The notes beneath the pieces were generated by a model, which searched no databases, was not told the origin of the DNA, and saw only the letters and a program-made list of their open reading frames with translations. Positions 26,201 to 37,734 of a stretch of DNA of 64,000 nucleotides are shown one piece after another. The DNA is from Membranipora membranacea (taxonomy: Eukaryota; Bryozoa; Gymnolaemata; Cheilostomatida; Membraniporidae): assembly GCA_914767715.1 (NCBI GenBank), contig OU612072.1:12834001-12898000 (forward strand), in the 5' to 3' direction. How positions within the stretch are numbered: position 1 is the first letter of the stretch; each line of letters begins with the position of its first letter. Made by a program: the position numbers and the translations under genes.

Positions 26201-27105
26201 TTGATGTGTTGTGGCAACTGTTGCATCGCCGATAGTTGCAACAGTTCGTTTGATGAGGTTTTCTTTTTCTTTGTGGCTAAAACTTGCTGGTTGAGGATCT
26301 GGTTGAGGTGCTTGTTGAGGTTCTGGTCGAGGTATTGGTTGAAGGGCGTCACTTTCATCTGCATAGGCTTTTCCATTACGGCGAAGGGTTTTGTATATGT
26401 GCCTGTGTTTGGAAATGCAAGCATAGCATCCATCAAATGAATGTTCATTTTTCTCTTCAGCAGAAAGACTATCCCAGCTTACCAGACCAAAGTGCCGTAG
26501 AAAGCTTTCCTTATCATGACCATTGTATGATGTTCTAAAAAAAATAGAAGTTTTTGTCAGCCACTTAATTATTCTATTCGAGATCAATTTGAGGCCTTAC
26601 TCTTCACATACCGCACAGTTTCTTTGGTAGTGAAATAACCTCTGCAAAATATGTTGTCATTCATTGGATGACACTACCAACATATCTGGCAGAGTTTGAG
26701 CACTCAACTACTTTAGTTCATGCCAGTGAATTACCCACAATGCATCATTCACTCATTTAGCTAATATTTAATCTGGGTATTAAGTTGGTTACACAGTTAT
26801 CATACTGAACGCTGGCAACGTAGGCATTTCTTATATATATAATATGTATATGTGTAATAAAATTATAATATTTTCTTGAAATGGATTGAATAAACAAAAT
26901 AACTTACATGTTGTTGAGATGTCTATATTGTTTTCTCCAAACCTTTCCATAACTCCTCTCGCTAACTTCAGTTACCATATTAGGGAAATTTCTCATTGTA
27001 GCTTTGTAGTCAGCAAATGCACCACAGTCATAATACAGAACTGTTTGCCCAAAACCACACAGGGGTTTGAAAGCACGGCCCATTTCAAGTTTTGTTGCAA
27101 GAAAG
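20204..27105 (-). CDS. Large multi-exon gene of unknown function, two apparent frameshifts
   Basis: Fourteen exons with matching phases and GT-AG ends can be chained on the minus strand: 26908-27105, 26612-26641, 25544-26534, 25056-25239, 24664-24947, 23732-23943, 23314-23527, 23053-23133, 21895-22880, 21472-21788, 21232-21351, 20907-21014, 20619-20747, 20204-20499. The 5' end and start codon are not found. Visible features: a paired-cysteine segment C-Y-A-C-x-S-K-H, a P/Q-rich run (P-I-P-R-P-E-P-Q-Q-A-P-Q), V-N-W-A-Q-L-A-R-D, G-D-S-P-A-R-A-F-E followed by a C-H-C-G knuckle, then a SAP-like helix pair (L-R-A-E-L ... G-L-D-R-D-E) and L-H-D-L-K. From memory this order recurs in large uncharacterised cnidarian and amphioxus proteins; unverified. 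The reading frame slips at a 7-T run (25889-25895) and near 22390, so the gene may be broken or the assembly has indels. Exon 26612-26641 and the acceptor of 24664-24947 have alternatives. Confidence 0.65.
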
Positions 27106-28125
27106 CTAAGTATCCAACAATATGTGGGGCATATGGTGAAGGAAAACAAATTCACACTGCACTTTGTCAAAGACTAATAGAAATGCATTTTTGGAGGGAA
27201 ACTTTTCCCTCCACTTTGCGGGATCATGATTGGACACTCATGAGAACAACTGATCTATTATGAACTTCACCATAGGAAGCATACCACGGCACATGCTGAC
27301 ACATGTATGCTACAAATACTGAAGGGAGAAGAGCTGCACCACTATTGATTATTCTTGTACCCTAACACCCACTTTTATTGTAACTATGGCCTTTTTTTTA
27401 TGTGAATCAAGAATAGTTTACCTATCGATCTGCACTTGGCTAAATTTCGTCTCCTCAAAAAGCTTCCACCTCATGAGCCGACAATAATAAGACAGTTGTT
27501 CCAGCACTACTAATATCTTATGAAAACAATAAAGTGTTTTCACTGTGAATCAAGGTTTTGCAGTGAGCAGTGTCCTCAAATAATACAGCCGTCCTGTCAC
27601 TATTGCTAATAAAACTTATGTTGCAATCCTTGACAATAGCTTCACTGGAGCCGGCTACATTTTATTTTCATTACCTATGTATTTGGGGGTATCCCAAAGT
27701 GGGAAATCCCAAGTTGGGGAATCCCAATGTGGGGTATGCCCTAGGGAAATCCGAGTTCAGTGGCTATTGAGAACATATATATTTTACAACACAAAGCACA
27801 TTATTTTGTCGGTTTAATTTTTATAGTCTTACCATTTCGGTGTGATGATGCTAGGTAAATAAAAAAGCCTGGGATATGTGTAGTAAAATATAAGTTATCA
27901 GAATCAGGAGGAGATAATGAACAAATAAGTGAGTGCATTTAAGTCACTGAGTTGTATTTCAAAACACAAGGATGAAATCGTATCATCGGTAGCATTATAA
28001 TCGGAAGTATACAGTCTGCATTACATGCACGTGACCGCACTGATATATTCATGGAAATTATGTCACATTCAAGTTGCAGGCTAGTGAAAAAGAAAGCATG
28101 TGATTAAGGACTGTACTGGCCACTG
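27106..28125. other. Intergenic; upstream side of the large minus-strand gene
   Basis: Would hold the missing 5' exon(s) and promoter of the 20.2-27.1 kb gene, but I could not identify them. At 27685-27740 the phrase AATCCCAA[GT]TTGGGG-like repeats three or four times. Nothing else is supported. Confidence 0.4.
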
Positions 28126-28190
28126 CTAAATAACGAAATAGCGGAATAGCTAAATAGCTAAATAGCTAAATAGCTAAATAGCTAAATAGT
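28126..28190 (+). repeat. Microsatellite, 8-bp unit AGCTAAAT
   Basis: About seven near-perfect copies of TAAATAGC in a row, degenerate at both ends. Confidence 0.85.
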
Positions 28191-28306
28191 TAAGAACTGG
28201 CCGCCGCTAAGTAGTTAAGTCATGAGATAATAGAGAATCCAACGCGGACCTCAGGTATATGTATTAGACATACTCAAAGCCACAGCACCATTACTATACT
28301 CCATCA

Positions 28307-28797
28307 AGAGTTAACCAGGGGAAGGCAATTTCTAATTTATTCATGATCTGTACTACTCACCCTTGTAACATTTATTATTTGTCAATCTTGAATAATCTCG
28401 GCATTGAATAAGAGTGATGACAATGATTGATGGTCAAAATTGACTAAGCAATGCCAAGATTAAAATTATTTTCCTATGTAGTTGAGAATTTCTGCATTTC
28501 TGAATATCTCCATTGTTGATCATAGTCCCAAAAAAAAGCTTGCAGGTAAAAAGCCAAATCAATTATTTTAGCAAATTGAGAGCAGATAACTCCAAATTTA
28601 TACAGCCCATTGTTTTTTATATGAGTTTGAATCCACATGAAAAGTATATAAAAGTGGTTCAATAATGTGAGTGGCACTTAGGTGAGTTGGGGGAGTCTAT
28701 TTTACACACCCATGCAGAAAACTTCATTCAGTCAAATGAATTTAAGCTTTAAATATACCACTTTCCCATCCCCCTATCAATCCTTGACCCAGTATAG
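28307..28797 (-). repeat. Inverted partner of the 9986-10477 repeat
   Basis: Reverse complement of 9986-10477 along nearly its whole length, from AGAGTTAACCAGGGGAAGGC to CCCAGTATAG. The two copies lie about 18 kb apart in opposite orientation. Confidence 0.8.
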
Positions 28798-30272
28798 CCG
28801 TTAAGATTCTCAAGAAAATACCAACACTTCTAAGAGAACCTCAGTGGTGATGAGAGTGTAAACTTTTATCCTTGTGTCTTGTATCCCCCAGTTGCAATCA
28901 TCTTTTGTTAAGTTGTATCATCAGATGTTGTGCAACAATATCAAACCAAGAAAAGAAAACTGGCCGATAAACACTAAAGGAATAAGTACTTGCAGGAGGA
29001 AGTATTTGATCTTTTGGGGAAGCTTGACTTGCAAAATTGATTGCTAGAAGTTACTCTTCAGAATTATTTTGTAAATACTTGTTTCTAAACTGACCCCCTA
29101 AAAGTATCATATATCTAGCTCATATTTACTCACCTAGGTTAACAGCGACAGCATTTATAGTTATTCTCCAATATATGTGTGTTCTTAAAATATGCTGTTC
29201 GTGAGGATCAGGTAGGATGCCTATTTTTGTACAAAAAATTGTCTTAACTAGCATCGAACTTACTAACCCATTGAAATGACCTCATAAAATTGGATTTATT
29301 TGCCATTTGAGACCAGAAACAAGTGATGCATTTTTTATACTCGAGGTTTGATTGTATGGGAATTGAGTGATACAGGAAAACCTTTATTCAAAGTTATCTC
29401 ATCTCACAAAATGTGAAGATAACTTGCTTATGGCCCTTTATGTGAAGACTGATACTCAGTAGTAAATATGAACGTATAAACTTGATATTAAACCTTGACA
29501 TGAAATTATATAGAGCATCAGTAGAAAAGCATAGAGACATTCAATTGTGGGTGAATTTAAGCCATTTATTTGTTTTGTTGGAGTGGTGTTGTGAGATACC
29601 AAATACTCACCGCTCGGATCAGGATGAGCCAGAAGCCTCAATCAAAAGAGGGGGACGGAAGCTGTGAAATCTCAAGTTCTCACAGCTCAAGTTTAGGAGG
29701 TTTCTTGGAAAGAAAGAGTGAGACAAGGAGATGGCGGAGATTGATAACAGACCGCATCAACGACTTTGCACATCAATATCTTTTAAAATTGTTGGAATGT
29801 TAAATTTAAAGTCATATCACATTTTATAATATAATTTAAAGTGTATGGTATGTATGAAATTGGGTGTTGTGCACGGATTATGCATAAGTAAATTATTATC
29901 AAATTTGGGAGGTTCAAGGGTTTTGTACAATTTATGTATAATTGAATTATTTTTATCGGACAGTAAGTCAAAATCCAATCTCCGTTTTTTGGCCATGCCA
30001 ATGCATTGGTGATGCGCACAAATGCATATAAAACCGGGGTAACATCAAGGCTAATCAGCTCTTGTTGGAGAGCCCTTGGAGCATGATTTTCTGGTATGAT
30101 ATAGATTGCTTTTCTAGTATCTAACTTAGTTTATTATTCAAGAATTAAAATTGATTCTCATGTCAGAAAGGCATCGAAACTATGAGTCATTTGTAAATCA
30201 AGTTAATACCTTTTTGACACAAGATTCAAAAGCAAATACTCTGGATAAATTTGAGTACATAAACGAAACCCT
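28798..30272. other. Intergenic, no gene seen
   Basis: Several 60-80-codon open frames on both strands overlap each other near 29456-29803. None shows a domain, signal peptide or splice pattern, so I call no gene. Confidence 0.4.
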
Positions 30273-30327
30273 TTTTGTATGGAGTTGCCTCCTTCCCCCA
30301 CAGGAAGGAGCTAACTCCATACAAAAT
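30273..30327. repeat. 55-bp hairpin
   Basis: TTTTGTATGGAGTTGCCTCC pairs with GGAGCTAACTCCATACAAAA across a short CTTCCCCCACAGGAA centre, giving arms of about 24 bp with few mismatches. It could be a tiny inverted-repeat element or an RNA hairpin; the sequence alone does not decide. Confidence 0.6.
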
Positions 30328-30747
30328 AAACATGAGCAATAATGAGTAAAAGAAAGGTGTCTGTTCTGCTTGGGTATTAGGCCCCAAGTGGGTCGAATAT
30401 GCGACAGTGGTTTTCTGATTTGATCTTTTTGGCATGATTTTCAAATTCAAGTCCTTACCTGTGTACTCAAGTAGACTTTTTGATGATATAGTTTTTTGGT
30501 TTTTTAGGTAGAGCACTCAAAAATCATACAGGGTTGGTTGTTGAAAAATGTGCCAAACCAAGTCTGTATCGAGTGCTTAGTTTTGATGACTTTAATGGCT
30601 TTTTAGTGCCATTATGACTTAAATAACTTAAATAGTTAGATAACTCAAAACTCATACTGGGCCTTCTTTAGAAGAAACTTTCATTAATTGATCTGTAGGC
30701 TACAAGAGTACTTACATTTTGATCACTCAAGTAGTTTTACAGGAGTC

Positions 30748-30812
30748 AGCAGTGGTTAAGGGTCAGGAGTTGCGGTCTTCCAGGTTTAGGTTTGATTCCC
30801 GGCACCGGCAGT
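30748..30812 (+). mobile_element. Probable tRNA-derived SINE head
   Basis: GTGGTTAAGGGTCAGGAGTT is followed about 30 bp later by GGTTTGATTCCCGGCACCGG, which matches a pol III box B (GGTTCGANTCC) at 30789-30799. A folded tRNA cannot be completed, so it is a SINE head, not a functional tRNA. The body probably continues to about 30900 (TTTCCTCATACGATTCTC). Confidence 0.5.
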
Positions 30813-31885
30813 CATTTGTGATTTGGTATGCATATCCGGCATGGTTTCTGTCTCTCGCGCAGTATGACATGGACAAGGCATTCAAAAGCGTTTCCTCATA
30901 CGATTCTCTTAATTTGATCTCACTTTTGAGATAGCGAAAAATAAACTGGAAAATTTACCTGATAGAAAAAAATTGATGAAAATGAAAATTCTACCATAAT
31001 AACCATTTCAAATGTCTGACAATTTCGACTTGGTTCCGATGATGAGGAGTTGAGGGAAAGCATATCTGGCTGGTTTGGCTTAGTCTAAAATTAACATTTT
31101 AGCAGTAGGTTTTAGTTTCCCTCTTGTGAGTAAACCTACTCCAAATCTTTTGTTTATCAATAAAATGCAATCCAAACTAACTTGGACATGATCCTGGATA
31201 ACATAAGTTCAACAAATATTCATTTGCATACAATCCACTGTCACTTGGCACAGTAATTTATCCGCAGTATCCAATTATTGAGTAAATGCAATGCTGCAAC
31301 CGATTTGTCATGAGTACATGCTAGTATGATGCACTTGTTCCGGTAATGCTTTACCCATGTCAAACAGAAGAAGGTAAGTTTGTGAGGCCTAATGAATATA
31401 TCACTCTCTCAATCATATACTAATAGACTGACTGGCTAGATATTGAGTACTTTTACTACTCCTTGTTGACCTAATTGATAGAAGTATGGGGATCTGGAGT
31501 TACAATACAGGCATTCGTGTAATTTAACTATCAATTTCCATGATCAACCACCCTACTAATAGAATGACATCGTAGGCAAAAGTTGACATACTTTCTTGTT
31601 GTAACTGTGCATATGTTTATGATTGATGGACACTGGAGTGGATGGTTTGATATGCACTGCTCTATGATTTATTTATAATAGTTTACGTTTGGTAGTTAGG
31701 AAAATGAACTCCTTCTATTGGTTAGGAAATGATGATCAGTTTTAGTGTCTCTCTCTCTCATCTTTGATTTGAACTACTTGATAGCTGCTAGCAACTGTTA
31801 GAACAGGTAGAGTAGTAGGCTTAGCACACATTTGCAGCAAAGAGATGACTAAGCTCATTGGTGGATAAATTACAGTGTTTGTATG
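30813..31885. other. Intergenic, no gene seen
   Basis: Apart from the likely SINE body in its first ~90 bp I see no coding sequence, RNA gene or repeat. Confidence 0.4.
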
Positions 31886-31968
31886 ACAGGTCTACTCCAA
31901 AACCTGGGATTTTGGCAATGTTTGACAGTCAAACGTTACAAAAATCCAAGGTTTTGGAGTAGACCTGT
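31886..31968. repeat. 83-bp near-perfect palindrome between 9-bp direct repeats
   Basis: Arms of about 40 bp, starting ACAGGTCTACTCCAAAACCT and ending in its inverse, meet at TTTGAC/GTCAAA. GTTTGTATG stands immediately left and, after one extra base, right of the palindrome, like a target duplication. It would give a miRNA-precursor-like hairpin if transcribed. A minimal foldback transposon is the simpler reading. Confidence 0.7.
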
Positions 31969-33737
31969 GGTTTGTATGTATAGCGTGATGATTCGAGCAA
32001 GCTGCTACAGCTATGGCCTCACTTAACTGCACATAAGTATCATAACCAGTAGTATATAAACCATTATCATAATTCTTACACAAGTAGTCATAGTCATAAT
32101 ATATAATACTTGCTGTCTAGTACTGGTTGATCACACTCACTCAGTTCAGAGAAACATTTTCGTGATAAGTATGTTTTTGTATACAAAGGAGGCGGAAATA
32201 TAGACCTGTTTCATGCCATTTTTGTGAGCAACCTCTCCAACTGGTTATAGGTGCGTGGGCTGTTTATCACATAAATAATTGTTTGCCTGTATTGTACACA
32301 ATTCCAGGCTATCGGGAGTTGCCCTCTTAGTGAGATACCAAATAATAGCCAAAATCGGGCGATTTTCGGTCTACCATGCTATCGTTGTTTAAGATCTTAT
32401 GAATATAATAAAGGAGCATACAAAACACTGTTAATGTTGACTAGTACATTCAAGGCCTCAATATCGGTATCATGTCATTCATTGAATCCCATGTGGGAAA
32501 GAATGTTATTAAAAAATACAATGATACAACACAACACATTATATTCATATGAATACAAACCACTTTGCGCAGCAGCTTGTTGAACCCGGAAATCAACTAT
32601 GTTATTTTATTGTCAAACATATTATTATTTACTTAAAATGAACGTTGCTATACTTTGGAGTTGCCCCCTCCTTGACTGGTCACATATAAAGCACAAAACT
32701 TCCAAAAATATGCTGACTTGCACCTTCCGGTGCAGCCATATCACCAAATGAGATAAAGCCTTCCCATGCTATATATACATTCAACTGTCTCATTTTGACT
32801 GGACACAAAACCTTGATGTACGGAGAGAACAGGAAAGCTAGACCTTAGTTCAAATGATCGTAATTACACAAGATTGGGCAAGTTTGTATCCTCAAAGATA
32901 ATAGGAGAGAACCCTTCAATGGGACAATATCTTCCACCAAAGTATTGTGCTCAACGCTTGGAGACTCTAATCAAGAGTTTCACTTAGTCACCTAGTCAAA
33001 CAAAGTGTAAGGTTAAGAGATTTGATAATGGACAGACGGACATATGAATGAATGTATTATTTCTTGTCTAGACATGAATCATTTTTCAGTGATGCAATGA
33101 TAACAATTTGATTGCTACACTTCATAAAACAGCGATGAGTTAGGTTTGGTCGATGACTATTTTCAATTCATATTTATTCGTCTTCGTTTGCATAACAGGA
33201 GAGCTAACCAAACACCTTCACAAAAACACACAGTCAGAATGACCCCGTTTCCATACATGATCAAACTAATACTGAAAAGTCTCTACAGAATGTTCCAGAT
33301 TTCGCTCAACAAATTATCATGTGTTACTCGAAAAATATGCCCAAAGCTACAGGCTGTGGTTGAATCAGTCTCAGAACACAACTTTCAATTTCTCTTCATA
33401 ATATAAAATATAACAAGCCTCTTCAGCAGAATTTCAGACAAAGGCATGTTTCCACAAATTGAAAATTGTAGGGTCTGATCCCAACTCAGAGGTGGGGGGG
33501 GGGGATTGATGAAGATATTGATGATAATAAAACAACATAATACATATATCACATGAGCGCAAATCTGCAGGTACTAGCCGATTTGGTGGTTCTTTGTGAA
33601 AAACACTGGTATATCTTCAGTAGGCCATAACAAATGTGCAGGTATATTTATGTTATTTTTCAAAGCTTTTACTACTGAGTCAACACAAGGATACTCTCAT
33701 AACATAAAAGAAATATGGTACCAAAAGCAAAATGAGA
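31969..33737. other. Intergenic, no gene seen
   Basis: No convincing coding sequence. A run of 10 G lies near 33495. The stretch ends at the 3' end of the decayed lysozyme-like gene. Confidence 0.4.
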
Positions 33738-35549
33738 CTAGCAAAGGTTTGTTGTGAAACCGCTGATCCCATACCACTCGATTATTGGATAACAAGTATC
33801 TCTTGTCAAAGCAACATAGGCACATGTTGCACTGTCAGAACAACCATTGGGTCCACCATGGAAAAGCCTACCATAATGATGACAAGCTAGCAATATTACC
33901 TCCCTCATTGGCACAAGTACCTTCATATCTCTGCATATACAACTTGATGAACCACCGAGAATATGTATCATCATTGGCACAGGAGTACCAGTTCCATCCA
34001 GCTGTAGCCACTACAAAACAAATTTGATATTTTCATTGGTTTACTTTATGACAATAAATAATTATTAATGTTATGATACCAACGTTGACAGATTTGGACA
34101 TTTCATATATTTTTGAAAAGCTAATGGAACACTGCTTCTGAAAATATTGGTTTCAACATGACGTCATGTCATGGCGTTGCGCTTGTTTGATAAAAGGTAG
34201 AATAATCAGCATTTGATGAGGATGAGGATTTTTTTAGGACGATGTGGCACAGAAAGAAGATTATACTGCCTTTTATCAATATAGTACAATGCCATGACAT
34301 GACGTTATGCTGTAACCAATGTTTTCAGAATCAGTGTTCGCCTTAAGTTTTCCTCTATTAATCGGCTACACTAGCAAATTGAATTTTGCTAAGGATTCGG
34401 CTGATATTTCTTCAAATCCCATGTCAGCTATTGCAGTTGTGGAAAGCCTCTTACAAAAATAGCCTTGTAACAAAATTAAAGGACAGATTCAAAAGGAAAA
34501 AATGTCTCTCAAATTTAATTTAATTAACCCGAGGGTGCTCATCAAACTGCTTATTGAAAGCCCTGATAGATAGTTTCTGCCGCACCACATGGGAATTTGA
34601 TTGGATAGGGAGCTAGGATTATTATATAGAATATCAAGAGTATGTTTACTGGACAGAGAGTTCAGGACTTTGCCTTCTGTTCTCCGGATATTCGAAAAAC
34701 TACTGTGAAGGTAAAAATAATACAAGGACAATCACCCAATGATCAAGCACAGCATTAATTTTTGGGTTTGGCATCAGGTTATATATCGCAAAAGTCCCTG
34801 GCAAAATTACTTGGTGAAAATTAAAGGAGGATTTCATAAGGTTATGAGTTATGGGAACTGTGCGTAGTTTTAAATTCTGATCTATTGAGAGCCCACTTGG
34901 TGTAATTTCATGCAATTAAATTACCATGCATTCTTATAGGGATAGGTGCTAAAGGATAAAACAATATGAAATGGCTGAAGGCCTTCTGCAGGAAATGACC
35001 TACACACTATGTCACTCCTAAGCTCAAGAAGACTCTGGAACTCTGACTCTCAAATTAATTTGGTTACTGTTCTTAAGGTAGTACTGCCAATGAAGTAACT
35101 TACTCTCAATGCTAAAACATTCATCGTAAAAATCTTCACTCAGTTTGTATTCACCGCATACTCCTGCTCCATTTGTGGTGCATGTATGTGCAGTGCCCCC
35201 CTCTTTCTGCGACATTATTTGAAAGTATTATTTTCAGCACTCAGTTCTGTTACGTAACACCAACAATGAGGTTCAAAGGTATCTGTGCTTTGAATAAAGC
35301 TATAAAAAGATTAAAAAAAAACTATTAGATTGTGTTATTAAAACCCCAATCAACAAGCAAGCCAATCCTTCTCCAGTTTACCTCTTAAACCAGACAAAAA
35401 CATTCATCAATTTTGTACAAACTATCTAACAAGTAAAATATTAAGCTCCTTACTGACTCAATCCAGTCAATGCAAGTCTCTGTTATCACTGAGTGAGCAC
35501 CTGCTATCAAAGCACAAAAGAATGTGATTGTTGTCACCAACTTGATAAT
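33738..35549 (-). pseudogene. Decayed i-type lysozyme-like gene (copy A)
   Basis: Minus-strand relics of three exons match the intact copy at 55165-56117. Exon 1 (about 35454-35549) encodes a hydrophobic leader then S-V-I-T-E-T-C-I-D-W; exon 2 (35104-35206) holds C-G-E-Y-K-L-S-E-D; exon 3 (33738-34010) holds W-N-W-Y-S-C-A-N-D-D and C-H-H-Y-G-R-L-F-H-G-G-P-N-G-C. Exon phases still agree. Damage: no ATG where the leader should start (ATT ATC), the second Cys of C-x-x-C is Trp, the Asp expected in C-x-x-D is gone, and exon 3 has a frameshift near 33878-33886 just before C-H-H-Y-G with about 8 bases missing relative to copy B. It lies 1.4 kb left of the Polinton. Confidence 0.75.
34128..34340. 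repeat. ~213-bp foldback element in the intron of copy A
   Basis: GAACACTG[CA]TTCTGAAAA at the left is inverted at the right (TTTTCAGAATCAGTGTTC). The arms continue through CATGACGTCATGTCATGG against CCATGACATGACGTTATG for about 65 bp each. No coding content. It looks like a MITE that entered the lysozyme-like intron. Confidence 0.65.
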
Positions 35550-36890
35550 GAGAGTTCCTTAGACTGTCACCGACAAGAATCACTTCAAGTCTTTATCACA
35601 CGCAACCCAGGCATAAAATGAAAGGATTGTGCGATGTGTAGGCCTACTATGTCTCAACCATGCAAATACATACATCACTGAACCCTTCAGGGAAGCTTTG
35701 ACAATGGCTCAATTTTCTTAGAACATTGATTAACAAATACAATTTGTTATTATGTGAACTTCATAACATGCGCACAGATGGTACAGCATTACTTGTTAAT
35801 GCAATGAATAACAACAATATTGGGTGCGATGAAAGGTACATATCTGCAGTCATGTCAGTAGGTGTAAGCTCAAGAGGTAGCATAGCATAGCTAGATGATT
35901 ACAAAGGCAGGTATTACAATAGAATGATTGTTCAATCTATAAGACAAAAACTGGCCATTGATATTGGTTTATAGGCAATGATTTGCATTCCCTTAAATTG
36001 CTGTGCTGATTCATGTCATAACTACCTGCTAAAGCCGTAAGGCATGCATGAAAACAAATTTAAATTGTTGCAGGAGAAGTTTATAGAAAGTTCAGACTCA
36101 CCTCCAAACAAGTGCGTGATTGTGAGGTGCAACCAGTGTTAGTAGTTAGGGGGCATGCAAGGAGATTGTGCCCCTCTTCTCGTTTGTCTAGAAGGATGCA
36201 TCCTCCCTATAACCCATAACCCAGATTGCTGCCAGCTGGTGAGTATATCAATATGAGTGTTCCAAAATATGGCTAGATTTGATGCATTGTCATTTGTAAT
36301 CACCACAGGGCTCCGGCTGCCGGTGCTCCGCCCCAGTCGATGCCGGGGGCCTAGGCCGCCCCCTGGACACCGCCTGGTTGGCATCCCCCTACCTCATATT
36401 TTCCACTTCTGACACCGGGTGCAACTATACTTTGGATTTTGTACCTTGACTTAGATGACGGGAAGAGGCTAGGGTAGGCTTAAACCTAAATTATATTATA
36501 TGAAAAAGATTGCAATACTTTGATATTGTTTTTGTTTTTGTCAAACTACTCGCAACAAAAAACCTACCGTCAATATTGAACCGTGAAGTATAATCATTTT
36601 GTATTGTGCTACAAAATCATTGTTTGGCATCATGGTGTTGATGAAAAGAAGCTCAATGCATCTAGAGCTAAACATAAACAATGTATAATTGATTGATTAT
36701 GTTGTTTTGCTGATCTTTCTGGTGAATTTAACAAAATACAAATCCAATATCATGGTGGACTAAGTAACTTTGAATTTGATCAATACCCATGAAATAATCG
36801 TTGACTTTAGCCTTCCGTTCAAATTATGTCATGACTCCAGAAACTCCTAATTCAGTCCCTGTTTAGCAAATCACTCTGCTGAATGACTCC
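35550..36890. other. Intergenic, left flank of the Polinton
   Basis: No gene. 36300-36385 is strikingly GC-rich (for example GGCTCCGGCTGCCGGTGCTC) in an AT-rich setting and may be part of a foreign repeat; I cannot classify it. Confidence 0.4.
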
Positions 36891-36911
36891 GGGGGGGGGG
36901 GGGGGGGGGGG
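36891..36911 (+). repeat. 21-bp G homopolymer
   Basis: Twenty-one consecutive G, ending 25 bp before the Polinton target-site duplication. Length is likely polymorphic or imprecisely assembled. Confidence 0.9.
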
Positions 36912-36936
36912 TTAAGCTTTTGTTATCTGGCCTAGC

Positions 36937-36942
36937 AACTAC
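36937..36942 (+). repeat. Polinton target-site duplication, left copy
   Basis: AACTAC directly abuts the 5'-AG end of the element, and the same six bases stand at 54656-54661 directly after the CT-3' end. Six base pairs is the target duplication length of Polinton integrases. Confidence 0.95.
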
Positions 36943-37072
36943 AGTAGTAAAAGTGGGAGCAGGTCGTTAGCCCGAACCCATTGAAACGAATGAGCGACTC
37001 GATCCCTTTTGTAACGTTCCTGGTGGAACGACTACTCATATTGTATGGGAGTTGTCAATTTCTACTCTATCA
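36943..37072 (+). repeat. Polinton left terminal inverted repeat
   Basis: 130 bp starting AGTAGTAAAAGTGGGAGCAG and ending TCTACTCTATCA. It matches the reverse complement of 54526-54655 at 128 of 130 positions (differences in GCG[AG]CTC and CTA[CT]-side C[TC]C). Confidence 0.97.
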
Positions 37073-37449
37073 TTTTGTATGGTGAGGATGGAAGTTTGTT
37101 TATGTAATTCTTTTTATGTATATTTATTCATGATAAATGAGATGCTTGTGTGGGTAATGTGATTGATCACATTCACTGTTAGCTAGTGTTGTTGTAAATA
37201 TTAATGAATTGAGTGTCAGTTTGTTTGTGAGGATAAATGTTCATTGGTACAGGGTAGAATGATAAATTGATATACAAAATGAGCAGCTGTATATATATGT
37301 TCATTGAAGTGTTAAAACAATTTCAATAAAAATCTGAGGACAATGCGGCAAAGACAAGGTTTTGAAATGAGATACATGCATAAAATCACATAAAATAACA
37401 CGGGAATAAATGAATGCAAAGTTGACAGATTAGGCATCTGACATAGCCC
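37073..37449. other. Polinton subterminal region
   Basis: No gene seen between the left inverted repeat and the first small ORF. AT-rich, with ATGTATATTTATTCATGATA and TATATATATGTTCATTG-like stretches but no promoter I can name. Confidence 0.4.
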
Positions 37450-37716
37450 ATGGAACAGATTGTACTAGTTTACATGTTACTGGTAGCAGGTGCAAGCATT
37501 CCTGATCTGACAAAATTGGCAACGCAATTTGTGAGTGCTCCCGTAGGCAGCAGGGTAACAACGCCAGACTCATGCTATGACTTTGATGAGCATAAAGCTG
37601 ATGAACATAACTTTGACACCCACCATTCCAACGCAAATTACGCTGCCCTGGATAAAAACAACAAAAAAGTAGAAAAACAGATAAAAAAAATTAACAAAAA
37701 AAAGAAGAAAAAATGA
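37450..37716 (+). CDS. Small Polinton ORF with hydrophobic start and lysine-rich tail
   Basis: 88 codons from ATG. The first ~17 residues are hydrophobic (I-V-L-V-Y-M-L-L-V-A-G-A) like a signal peptide, the middle is D/H/N-rich, and the last 20 residues are almost all K and N. No family recognised. The frame could be chance, since the tail comes from an A-rich stretch and overlaps the polyadenylation side of the opposite gene. Low confidence. Confidence 0.3.
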   Translation: MEQIVLVYMLLVAGASIPDLTKLATQFVSAPVGSRVTTPDSCYDFDEHKADEHNFDTHHSNANYAALDKNNKKVEKQIKKINKKKKKK

Positions 37717-37734
37717 TTAGTTATCAATTAAAGA

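Noticed and set aside
26201-26538. Two plus-strand ORFs of about 80 codons with V-E-D-L-V-E-V-L repeats
   Set aside because: They are the complement of the P/Q-rich coding repeat in the large minus-strand gene.
37430-37636. 68-codon minus-strand ORF opposite the 37450 ORF
   Set aside because: No domain, no splice support, and it overlaps another weak frame; at most one of the two can be real.
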